In this document: positions 20,641 to 30,835 of the stretch, in pieces | Layout: the number at the start of each line of letters is the position of its first letter | How positions within the stretch are numbered: position 1 is the stretch's first letter | Source of the DNA: Budorcas taxicolor | Taxonomy: Eukaryota; Chordata; Mammalia; Artiodactyla; Bovidae | Assembly (NCBI RefSeq): GCF_023091745.1 | Contig: NC_068930.1 | Span: 12,546,262 to 12,610,261, forward strand | DNA: 64,000 nucleotides | Reading direction: 5' to 3' | Position numbers and translations under genes: made by a program | The notes under the pieces: model-generated | The model's database searches: none | What the model was told of the DNA's origin: nothing | The model's input: only the letters and a program-made list of their open reading frames with translations

Positions 20641-21630
20641 ATGCCTGCTGGTCATATTAGCACCTGCTTTTTTTGGCATCAGGTCTGAACAGCTTAGTAC
20701 AGAGCAGTGAGGTCCCTGAAAGTCAGAGGATTTGTTGTGGTTTATGCCAAAGTTCCATGCATTTCCCAAGACACCCACTCAACACAGCACCTGATTCATC
20801 CTTGAGCCGGGGGCTACCTCTCCTGGCAGGCAGGCAACCACACACTCAGATCAGCCTCTGCATAGCCCTGGATTTCTGCCACCCACCCTTCATTTCTGTA
20901 ATTACCTCTAAATTTAACACATGATCATTAATGATGGTGCCTATGAGAATGTGATAATATTTCCCTTCCTTTATTGGATAAGTGCACCTAGGCATCTCAC
21001 TCCATGTTTTTAACAAGTGCAGCCTTAGATTAGCAAACCATGAGGGTTTTTTTTCCCCCTGACCCCTGCTTCCACAGAAAGCGTCTAGCTTTCTCTATTC
21101 TAAAGTTCACTGAAGTATTTTTCTGCTTTCCTGCAGTTTTTAAGTAGATAATAAGTTCCAAAATTCACCAGCCTTTCGCTGAAAGAAGCTTGTCACGGTG
21201 GTTGGTAGCTAATGAAGGCCCCTTTAGTTTATCTTCATCAATTGTCAAATATTTGAGTCCGTGAAGTGGTGTGATGAGGTACAAAGACAGATATTTGAAG
21301 GGATTTTAACTCATTTGAGCAATTACATGCTTAACTGCCCTGCGATAATCTGCCAGTCTGAGTCTTTTCTACACAGCACAAGTGGGGAGCGTTAGAATAG
21401 CTGGATTTAGAACATAAAGGCTTAGTCTGAATGGAAGAAAGGCACCAGAGAGATTAATTGCCAGTAACAAACAGCAGGACTGCTTGCAAGTTATATATCA
21501 CATAGTTACCTACCAGCAGTGAGGGAGGCCAGCTCATAGAGAACGGCTCGGGCTGGGACAAAACAGGCATTACACAGAGTCCTGAGTGCCAATGACCGCC
21601 AATTTACAGGGAGGCAGAGAATTCACTGTT
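20641..21630. other. Repeat-poor unique DNA
   Basis: About 1 kb without recognisable repeats and of more even base composition than its surroundings. There is no coding signal on either strand. The short frame 20673-20924 has no domain. Confidence 0.45.
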
Positions 21631-21635
21631 CAAAA

Positions 21636-21775
21636 AGTGTATGCATACATACATACAATACATACGTACAATATATACATACATTCACAGATGCAACATA
21701 TATGTTAATGCATGTGCTATATATACACATTTATACATATGTGTGTATATATATGTATATGTTTAAAATAACAGC
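21636..21775. repeat. Low-complexity CATA/TATG tract
   Basis: Interrupted CATA, TACA, TATG and TGTA units over about 140 bp. Confidence 0.85.
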
Positions 21776-21899
21776 TTTTGTCAACACATCCATTTAGAAA
21801 ATTTATAGGGCCATTCTTCTTAATAGTTAACAGAGTCTGCTAACCCATCATTCACATATCATGGAAATTACATGTGTTTAAGTATTAGAAGTTAGAATA

Positions 21900-22100
21900 G
21901 ATGCAACACCTAGAGAGCCAAAATAATTTTGAAAAAGTTGAACAAATTATCTGATTTCAAAACCTACCATAAAGCTATCGTAATCATGATAATATGATCT
22001 GGGTATAAAGACAGATATGTTGATCAATAGGCAAAATAAAATCGTGACATAAATAATTTCACAAGTGAATTTCTAGTCATTAAAAACATGATTCTAAAAA
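21900..22100 (+). mobile_element. L1 ORF2 fragment, sense
   Basis: Sense-strand L1 ORF2 C-terminal landmarks: AAAATAATTTTGAAAAAG, ATCTGATTTCAAAACCTACC, ATAAAGCTATCGTAATCATG and GATCAATAGGCAAAATA. It is a short old fragment with stops in all frames. Confidence 0.7.
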
Positions 22101-22339
22101 AACGAATATCAAAAAATAGATTTTTGTTACTTCTGTTGCTTTGGCTACTGAATCTTGATATTTTTTTTTTCCTACTGTCTTTCCCAGATTGTCATTTGTA
22201 TTTTTGGCCCAGCAGGAGTTATCTAGACTGACACCATGTTGATTATGTTAACAACACTGTGATATATGATGAGATATTCTTCAATTTACTCACTTGTTTA
22301 TTCACTAATTCGTTTTAGTCATCTAGGTAATGTTTGTTA

Positions 22340-22676
22340 AGCACTTGTTGAAATTTATTCAGCTTAGGAATGGGGATCAGTGGAGTATGGGTGGAGGGGT
22401 GGCATTTCAGGGGGCTTGGAAGACTAGTAGGATTCCCAGAGAAGTTGGGAGAGTTGAGCCTTTCCTGTGGAGTGAGAAGCATAAGCAAAAATATGGAGAA
22501 AAAGTGTGGTGGGTTGGGAATGAGGAGTATTTATTGTGAAAGGCCAAATTGTGGAAATGTAGGTGAAAAGGCATAGATGCCTTTAATGTCACTAGACAAG
22601 GTTGGACTTAACTTGTGGGAAATAATATATTGTCAGAGAATCAGTGGGTAGAAGCTGTGTTTTAAGAAGGTTAACC
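22340..22676 (+). repeat. Ancient interspersed repeat, left part
   Basis: Resembles a common ancient mammalian repeat of the L1M 5'-region type: GAGTGAGAAGCATAAGC, then a run up to GTGTTTTAAGAAGGTTAACC. I am unsure of the family name. It is interrupted by BovB and continues at 23211. The same family appears at 38430-40240. Confidence 0.5.
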
Positions 22677-23210
22677 TGGAAAGAAAAGCTATGACAAACT
22701 TAGACAACATATTAAAAAACAGAAACATTACTTTGCCAGCAAAGGTCTGTCTATCAAAGCTATGGTTTTTCCAGTAGTTATGTATGGATTTGAAAGTTGG
22801 ACCATAAAGAAAGCTGAGGACCGAAGGATTCATGCTTTTGAACTGTGGTGTTGGAGAAGACTCTGGAGAGTCCCTTGGAGACTTCAAGGAGATCAAACCA
22901 ATCAATCCTAAAGGAAATCAACCCTGAATATTCATTGGAAGGACTCATGCTGAAGCTGAAGCTCCAATACTTTGGCCACCTGATGCGAAGAGCTGACTCA
23001 TTTGAAAAGACCCTCATGCTGGGAAAGGTTGAAGGCAGGAGGAGAAGGAGACAACAGGGGATGAGATGGTTGGATGGCATCACTGACTCAATGGACATGA
23101 GTTTGAGCAAGCTTCAGGAGCTGGTGAAGAACAGGGAAGCCTGATGTGCTGCAGTCCATGGGGTGGCAAAGAGTTGGACACGATTGAGTGACTGAAAAAC
23201 AACAACAACA
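22677..23210 (+). mobile_element. BovB, 5'-truncated
   Basis: Plus-strand BovB 3' third, from the RT C-terminal region (GGAAAGAAAAGCTATGAC) to the tail GAAAAACAACAACAACA. AACCTG occurs on both sides (22673-22678 and 23210-23215), a probable 6-bp duplication. The coding remnants are VVMYGFESWTIKKAEDRRIH and the following WCWRRLWRVPW, in different frames from the tail. It splits an older repeat. Confidence 0.92.
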
Positions 23211-23760
23211 ACCTGATAGAAGTTGTGTCAGGGGGAAAAAATCAATCAGAAGTGGGGGGACCAGTAGGACAGCTCTAATGATAATCCAAGCCAACCCACA
23301 GTGAAGAGCAGTTGAACTGTAGTTAGGAAAGTGCAGCTAGAGTCTGGGAAGGGTGTGTAGAACTAATAATATTTGTCCTCAGATTTGCTGTGGTGGGTAA
23401 CAGAGGAAGCCATAGAAGATGGCCACAGGCCTTGAGGTTGGTTCTAGAGAGTGGAGATATTATCATTAGAAAAGAGAATGTGGAGGAAAAGAATGAAGAG
23501 CAGATTTGTTAAAGAAGATGACTTTTTTCCCTAAAATAATGTCAGTGGTTCTGGCTCTGGTCCTCAGCTGACCAAAGAGCAGAGGTAAGGCCCTCAAGAG
23601 TACTCATAAAAGAGAACACAGATCCGGGGTTGTTGACACTGGCATGGGAGTTGAAGTTGGAGCCTAGGAGAGACAAGGAAGCCAAGGGGACCAGGATCAA
23701 TCCCTGGGAGACATTGTCCCTGAAGGAAGAGGGTGCCACAGTGATGCTCATTAACTACTT
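23211..23760 (+). repeat. Ancient interspersed repeat, right part
   Basis: Continuation of the repeat at 22340-22676 after the BovB: GTGGGGGGACCAGTAGGAC, GAAGCCATAGAAGATGG, GGAGACATTGTCCC. Divergence is high. Confidence 0.45.
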
Positions 23761-24223
23761 ATTCTCATAAACACTGAACCGAGGACTTGCACATGATTTC
23801 TTTATCTCACTGAATATCCACAGCAACCATGTAAGACACACTCTTACTCCTATATGGCCAGTAAATGTCAGAACTACATCTACTCTGGTGTTGAGACACG
23901 TAAGATGGGAAAGGCAAAGAGAAAACGAGGGGAAATCTCATCTGAGGAGAGATCCTCCTTTGTGTTTTCAGTTTTCCTCCTTTGTGTTTCAGTTTCTACC
24001 CCTCCTCCCCAAACAAGTTATCCAGTCTTGCTTAACATCTCAGATGCGGACAGATGAATGCAAGGATCCCACACTCATCAAGGAGGAGCTACTGAGCCCA
24101 TTAGAGAATAATGCAAAAATAGATGTGCAAGATGAGGGAATGGACATTCATAGTTATACACTGTTTGCTCCTGAGTCATCTGAATTTTCAAGATGCTATT
24201 TGTGTACTTATTGATTAACATAT

Positions 24224-24415
24224 GTGAAAGTGAAAGTCGTTCAGTCGTGTCCAACTCTCTGCCACCCCATGAATGATCCATGGAATTCTCCAGGCCAGAA
24301 TACTGGAGTGGGTAGCCTTTCCCTTCTCCAGCAGATCTTCGAAACCCAGGAATAGAACCAGGGACTCCTGCATTCCAGGTGGATTCTTTACCAACTGACC
24401 TATCAGGGAAGCCCC
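24224..24415 (-). repeat. Bov-tA SINE
   Basis: Complete minus-strand element from GTGAAAGTGAAAGTCGTTC to the head TATCAGGGAAGCCCC. Confidence 0.94.
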
Positions 24416-24835
24416 AATTAGAATATAGTAAATAAAATCAATCTTTATTAAATGAGTGGATTGACAACAAATGCCTGAACAATCATATTTTTACACTTAG
24501 GGGTTTAATTCATGGATTTTGGCTGGGAAGAAATTAAGATTACTAACTACAGTGTTTCATAAATGGTTTCTTAACAAAATAGTGCTACCTAGTATCCATC
24601 TCCATAGAAGGTTCAGGATTCATTCAAAGTGTGCTTAATGAATCAAGTCATTCCTAAGGTTTTCATCTAATGAAATTTGATTTGCTTAGAGAAAAAAAAT
24701 GCCCTCCAAATGCAAGTCTCTGGCATCATTTACCCATAGGACTATGAATATGTGATTCCTCACTCATGTTTCTTACCCAGCCCTCTTTAAAGTTGATATA
24801 TTTGGGATTAGTTTGCCATTATTTGCCAGTTTCTA
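24416..24835. other. Unique AT-rich DNA
   Basis: Nothing recognised. Confidence 0.4.
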
Positions 24836-25297
24836 ACTAGTCAAGGCTATGGTTTTTCCTGTGGTCATGTATAGATGTGAGAGTTGGACTGTGAAGAAGG
24901 CTGAGCACTGAAGAATTGATGCTTTTGAACTGTGGTGTTGGAGAAGACTCTTGAGAGTCCCTTGGACTGCAAGGAGATCCAACCAGTCCATCCTAAAGGA
25001 GACCAGTCCATCCTAAAGGAGACCAGTCCTGGGTGTTCATTGGAAGGACTGATGCTGAGGCTGAAACTCCAGTACTTTGGCCACTTCATGCGAAGAGTTG
25101 ACTCATTTGAAAAAACCCTGATGCAGGAGGAGAAGGGGATGACAGAGGATGAGATGGCTGGATGGCATTACCAACTCGATGCACATGAGTTTGGGTGAAC
25201 TCCAGGAGTTGGTAATGGACAGGGAGGCCTGGCATGCTGCGATTCATGGGGTCACAAAGAGTCGGACACAACTGAGCGACTGAACTGAACTGAACTG
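24836..25297 (+). mobile_element. BovB, 5'-truncated
   Basis: The last 460 bp or so of BovB on the plus strand, from CTAGTCAAGGCTATGG to GACTGAACTGAACTGAACTG. It contains a 20-bp internal tandem duplication at 24982-25021. The coding remnant (CWRRLLRVPWTA region) is frameshifted by that duplication. Confidence 0.93.
24982..25021 (+). repeat. 20-bp tandem duplication within BovB
   Basis: ACCAGTCCATCCTAAAGGAG occurs twice in tandem (24982-25001 and 25002-25021), followed by a partial third ACCAGTCC. Other BovB copies here have the unit once, so it arose after or during this insertion. Confidence 0.95.
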
Positions 25298-25588
25298 GCC
25301 AGATCTTACCAAGACTTGATGACTGACTTGGCCTTAACTAGACATGTATGTAGTGATGACTACCTAAAAAGCACTGGGTGTGATTAACCTTTTCCCTCCT
25401 TCCTCTTTTCTTCCTATAAGCAAGTACTAAACAATTAATTGCTGCTTCTAGACCTATGAAAGAACTCCCAATAAAGGAGGGGCATGAATGAGTCTTCCCC
25501 TGATCCAGCCAGGTCTAAGAGATGAGCCCAATCCAAGCTAAAACATTTTACAAATCTGTTTCATTTCAGTGTGCCATTAAATCATACT

Positions 25589-25811
25589 GTGTGTGCTAAG
25601 TCAGTTCAGTTGTGTCCAACTCTACGTCACCCTATGGACTGTAGCCTGCCAGGTTCCCCTGTCCATGGGGATTCTCTAGGCAAGAATACTGGAGTGGGTT
25701 GCCATGCTCTCTTCCAAGGAATCTTCCTAACCCAAGGATCGAACCCACATCTCTTATGTCTCCAGCATTGGCAAGTGGGTTCCTTACCACTAGCACCACC
25801 TGGGAAGCCCC
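25589..25811 (-). repeat. Bov-tA SINE
   Basis: Minus-strand full element: TGTGTGCTAAGTCAGTTCAG at the 3' side, CACCTGGGAAGCCC at the head. Confidence 0.93.
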
Positions 25812-25893
25812 CTGTACATACATCCAAACATTTTTAATATAAGATGCTTGGTTTCCAAGATATTTGCATAAGATGGTATCCCCACTTTGGCAT

Positions 25894-26064
25894 GGGCTTC
25901 CCAGGTGGAGCGGTGGTAAAGAATCTACCTGCCAGTGCAGGAAGTGCAGGAGAGTTGGGTCCCCTGGAGGAGGAAACAGCGGTATTCTTGGAAAATCCCA
26001 TGGACAAAGGAGCCTGGTGGGCTGCAGTCCACGGGGTTGCAAGGAGTCAGACACGACTGAGCAC
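25894..26064 (+). repeat. Bov-tA SINE with internal deletion
   Basis: Head GGGCTTCCCAGGTGG, an extra AGTGCAGGA-type repeat, a missing part of the body around the 'aatggcaacccactcc' segment, and the end CAGACACGACTGAGC. With 25589-25811 it makes an inverted SINE pair about 80 bp apart. Confidence 0.9.
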
Positions 26065-27329
26065 ACCTGTGCACGCCACTTCAGCACACACTTTGGCACA
26101 CCACCAGACCCACTTCACCCCAATTTGAACAGCACTGACCTTGGGAAAACAGATCAGAGACTAAGTTGCCACCCTCGAGTACCTGGCAGCTTAGCAGGGA
26201 TGACAAATAAGGAAGAAAAAATAGAGCATGATAAAAGTTAGGCAAGCAGTGTGAGCCAGAAACCAGAGCTATGGGCTCTTTTCCCTTTGCAAATACTAGC
26301 ACAATCAGAGGATCAGGTGACCGAACTGAGCCCCTGCCAGAGAAGCTGAAAACAAACTAGGAAGGCCTCTGATCCACATTGATGATGCAGCCCATCATTT
26401 CAGCAAGTTGTGCATATGGCACTTAGTTTTGAACGCTACGGTACTGCTTGGGGCCACTTCCAGGTGCCGTTTGCCATCTGCCTCCATCCAGAGCACGGTT
26501 GCCCACGCCCTCAGACTGGCACAGAGTCAGACAATACGTGCTCTGTGCTCATCTTTGCCTCATCCAGTCCAGTCTTTCCACGCGCAGCTAACCAGCAGCT
26601 TGGTTTTCCCTTTCCACGTGGGCGTGATTCCACTGCCTTAAACCATCCCAGTCACATCATTCCTCCTCCAAATGGCTGCCACTTCTCAGGAAAGCCATGC
26701 GGATGGATGCGGCTCTCCTGCCTTCATGCCATCACCACTCATGTGATTTTTCATTTGAAGCGACCACCTCAAGCTGCATTTCAAAGTGCTCTCAGAGCTG
26801 TAATGAGATTCCCAGGCACTCTTTGGAACCCAGCTGATTCTCTTGGCAGCAGCACACAAACTCCACATAATCTGTTTATTCCTATTGTTCAAGGGGCAGC
26901 ATATGGCGATGGCAAAGAGAGTACCTATGCACTGATATCGTGAATTGCCATCGTTGGCAGTCATCTGATGGCACTCGGAGGGCTGTGCATGGATGCAGTG
27001 CGGCATAAGAAAAAGCCACATTAGTCAGCAAAACAACATACGCTTCTGCTGTATGGATCCAAACCCTCCTAAGTCACATGGGCACAATGTACTGAGGCTT
27101 TCGTGCTAACCAAGGCAAGTCTTTCTTCTTGTCCTTAGCATGGCTCACATTTGGAGGAAACTGTATGCCAAAACTTGTAAAAAGGCATTTTTTTTTTTTT
27201 AAGATAAACCTAGTGGGTTACTTCTCTACTTAATATCCTCAAGGTCACCCTTCCCTGCCCTTTTATAAATGTTAAATGCCACACTTCATGGTATGATTTG
27301 GCACATGGTCACCCACCAACTCCCATTCT
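26065..27329. other. Repeat-free, less AT-rich unique DNA
   Basis: About 1.2 kb with no recognisable repeat and a higher GC content than its surroundings. A 177-codon plus-strand frame (26410-26943) overlaps a 111-codon minus-strand frame. Neither shows a domain, and I do not call a gene. A T-run lies at 27189-27200. Confidence 0.45.
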
Positions 27330-27665
27330 CCCCCCATAAAGAGCTGTTCATCAAACACACTGCTCCCTTGTGCCCCTCTCAGCATCTATCTCCTCACAGT
27401 GCTTCCTCTCCCTGGGATGCCATTCTTGCTCCATCTACACAGAAAACATCTGTTTGGATTTCAAGGTCCAGTTCAGATGCTTCTGCTTTTGCAGCACTGA
27501 GAGTCTCTCCTCCCGAGGTGCCCAGAGTGCTTTGTACATGCATGTCATGAGCTAGTCCTTCCTTACATTTCTATACATCTGATTCTCAAGCCGGTCTGAC
27601 TTCCTTGAGACAAGAGTCACATCTTTCTGATCTTTGCTTGTGTCCCCAACAGAACGCATGCCACA
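27330..27665 (+). repeat. L2 LINE 3' end
   Basis: Landmarks of the L2 3' region in order: CTCCCTGGGATGCCATTC, TTTCAAGGTCCAGTTCAGATG, a 'tagtccttccttac' block, CTTGAGACAAGAGTCACATC and TCTTTGCTTGTGTCCCCAAC. Confidence 0.72.
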
Positions 27666-28060
27666 TGCCGCTCTACCATCCTGTTGTGAACTTCAGTGAT
27701 CTTTAGATCCGTGAAATGCAGGCAGGGTTAAGGCTTTCTTTGGAATCAAAGTCAAGTGTGAACTCAAATCTGTGCTGGAGCCAGGTGAAGAGCAGAAGTG
27801 ACATGAATAATGTACACTCAGCAGAGACTGTGGTACACTGACGCCCTCATGATTTAAGACTGGCTCCAACGCATCTGTCAAGACTCAGCTCCAGTCAATT
27901 GTGACTGTGCAGGACTGCGGACTAGGTCTTACTAGATTGTTTGATTACCGCCTCAATCCTCAGCACTCCCCATAACCGAGAGACTTCAGAAATCCAAACT
28001 TTTTAATGTTAACAAGCACAAAAATGCAAACTTCTAAAATAGCATGTAGACCAAATATAG

Positions 28061-28270
28061 AGCTTCCCAGGTGGTGCAGTGGTTAAGAACCCGCTTGTCT
28101 ATGCAGAAGACACAAGAGATGAGGGTTCATGCCCTGAGTCAGGAAGATGCCCTAGAACAGTAGATGGCAATCCACTCCAGTATTCTTGCCTGGAAAATTC
28201 CATAGGCAGGGGAGCCTGGCAGACTATAGTCCATGGGATCACAAAGAGTTGGACATGACTGAGTAGACAC
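28061..28270 (+). repeat. Bov-tA SINE
   Basis: AGCTTCCCAGGTGGTGCAG head, decayed B box, Bov-A body, and the end GACATGACTGAGTAG leading into a short AC run. Confidence 0.93.
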
Positions 28271-29831
28271 ACACACACGCAGAACAAATATAACACATCT
28301 GTGGATTTCAATCTCGGCTCCACCTAACCTCTTTCAATCCTGTCCCAAGATGGAGTAGGGAAGCTAAATCAGTCTTCCCCTCCCCAACATATGTGCCTCT
28401 AAAGTGCAGAGGAGAGCATGGAGCTGATTAATTATGAGTGTTAATAGCCTGACACTTAAAGTGATAAGGAGAAGCGGCTATGTCATTAAAGGGGTAGTTT
28501 AATACAGTAGTCTAAATTCTACCTTCTCTCCACCTAACACACCCTCAAATTGTTACCTCCAAATATTGAAGCATAAGTGTGCTTAGAATTTATAACACTG
28601 AACACAGTGGAATAAGGTCAAGCCAGAAGTCTAACATTTCATATGTTTGAGTTCTGTATCTGACATTCCCATTCCCTTGGGGCACAACTTTTTAATTATT
28701 ATTTATAGATCATCTTTTTCTTAACCACCTGAGAAGTGCAATTATCACCCTGAAATGCAATGGCTGAGATATCATTTTTTCTGAAATGGAAATTTTCTAC
28801 CCAAGTAGTGACCAAGACATACAATTTATTACTATAACATCTCTGACAGCCGGTCAGAAGTCTGAGTGTCTGGAATGTGGAAACTAACTCATTATTATCA
28901 GTGGAACTGGATCATTTTAAAAAGAAAAAAACAAACCAAACCCCTTTGCTTGCTCCTAAGATCCCTTTCCCGCTCTTATTCCCGTAGCTATTTCTATTGT
29001 TGATGGGGTATTTGCCCTTACTACTATCTTGGTCCTGAACATAGGGCTAATAGGATAAATAGTTTTTTACAACATTCAGTGGGTGTAAGGTGCACATACA
29101 TTTTCCATTCCGTATTTTGCAGACTGAATATTCTCCAAAGTGCTGGCATATTACCAAAACTGACAGTCATGGCGTGAATGGAGCTTTAGCTAACATCTGG
29201 AAGGAAAATAATACTCCACGGGTTTTAAATCCAAGAACTCAGAACTAGCAGTCAAGACACTTAGGACCCACTGCCAGTTTTCCAAGATAAAAGATATTCA
29301 AAGCTAGCAGTATGTATCTTCATTAGCAATTCTTTAATTTTAAATGAATAATGTTAGGGGAGGGAATGGAGTTAGAAGAGTGTAGGGGAAGAAGAGGTTT
29401 GGCCAAAACTATGATAGCTGAAACCTGGCCAAAGGGCATAATTGTATATGATGTGTTAAATCCCAGATTCCAGGTGACTAGACTATGATGTATAGGCAAT
29501 TATACCGTATTCAACGAATTCATGTCTTGAGTAGTAAACTTGGTTTGCCTTTCCTAGAAAGAGTTCAGACTTCACTCTTGTAAGAGTAGAGTGTAAATCA
29601 CCATTGAGCTCAGCTGATAACACTGTATCATTTGATATCACTGGTGGGTTGGAAAGGACCTTGCAGTTCAGCTAGTGATTTCCACCATCTTGCTAGTGTC
29701 TGAATCCCCTACACAACAGGTTAACAGAAGGCCGTTCGTTCTGTAGTACTGTACCTCCTGTGGCAGAGAACCCTTTAGATATATCTTTCCTATATTGCAT
29801 CTTCCTCTTTTATGCTTCCATGCATGCATGC
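28271..29831. other. Unique DNA, nothing recognised
   Basis: About 1.5 kb with no identifiable transposon or gene on either strand. Confidence 0.45.
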
Positions 29832-30050
29832 ATGCTCAGTGACCTCAGTTGTGTTTGACTTTTTGTGATCGTATGGACTGTAGCCCACCAAACTCCTCAG
29901 CCCATGGCGTTCTCCACGCAAGAATATTGAAGTGGGTTTCCATGCTCTCCTCCACAGGATCTTCCCAACCCAGGGGTCAAACTTGAGTCTCTTTATATCC
30001 TCTGCACTGGCAGATGGGTTCTTTACCACTGAGCCCCCAGAGAATCCCTT
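29832..30050 (-). repeat. Bov-tA SINE
   Basis: Minus-strand copy preceded by a CATG tetranucleotide run (about 29818-29834). Body and head are complete but diverged (GAGCCCCCAGAGAATCCC at the head). Confidence 0.9.
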
Positions 30051-30669
30051 TAAGCTTCCCTGCATTGATCTAAGTCTGAGCTATTGAGGATGTACAAAAT
30101 GCAATGAACTTTTCATTTAAATTACATCTATCGGAACTTTCTTCAAACAGCACTGAAGACTACACTCATGACCTTCAAATTCTTTTCAGTTCCTAGTTAA
30201 ACAACCACAGTCCCTTCATTTGCTCTGTGTATGATGTGGCTTCTTGACTATTGCTTAACAAAGTAACTCCACCCTGGAAAGTAGTTCAAAATCTCACATT
30301 AGTTTCAGCTAACCATGAACCTTGTGCCAGCCGTGGCTCATTAGGTAAATTCAGAAATTACCTTAAGCTAGATTTCTCTGACTCCACTTCTGTTTCCAGA
30401 AAATAATGTATAATTTTGATTTATTTTCCTGCTGAGCCATACTAGCTATACAAATCATACTATTCAATAGCATTTTGATTATTCATTTACTTACTTATAA
30501 TTTTAAATATCTACTCTTGCTAGGCAGCGTGATAGATCAGTACTGTTGGTACAACTGATGACAAAACAGTGTTCCTGATGTCATGGAACTGTGGTTTCTA
30601 GCTAGGTCATTGACCCAAACCGATGCCCTAGTTAAGGGACGTGAGACTCCTTCCTCAGAACTTCATTGC

Positions 30670-30830
30670 TGCTTGCATGTATCTCCACATGGCCCTTGCC
30701 ATTTGTAAAATAATAGTTTGTTTTCGTATCTGCCATCCCTGTTAAACCCTAAGACTCCTGGGGGAATGGCTGTGCTGCATTCATCCGGATCTGGCCAGAA
30801 CCCAGTGGACAGTCATGGGCAGATTTGTTG
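30670..30830 (+). repeat. Probable L2 LINE 3' end
   Basis: CTAAGACTCCTGGGGGAATG, CCAGAACCCAGTGGACAG and GATTTGTTGAACACG follow the order of the L2 terminus. Diverged. Confidence 0.5.
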
Positions 30831-30835
30831 AACAC

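Noticed and set aside
26410..26943. 177-codon open frame on the plus strand
   Set aside because: No recognised domain, no upstream or downstream exon context, and an overlapping opposite-strand frame. Treated as a chance ORF in less AT-rich DNA.
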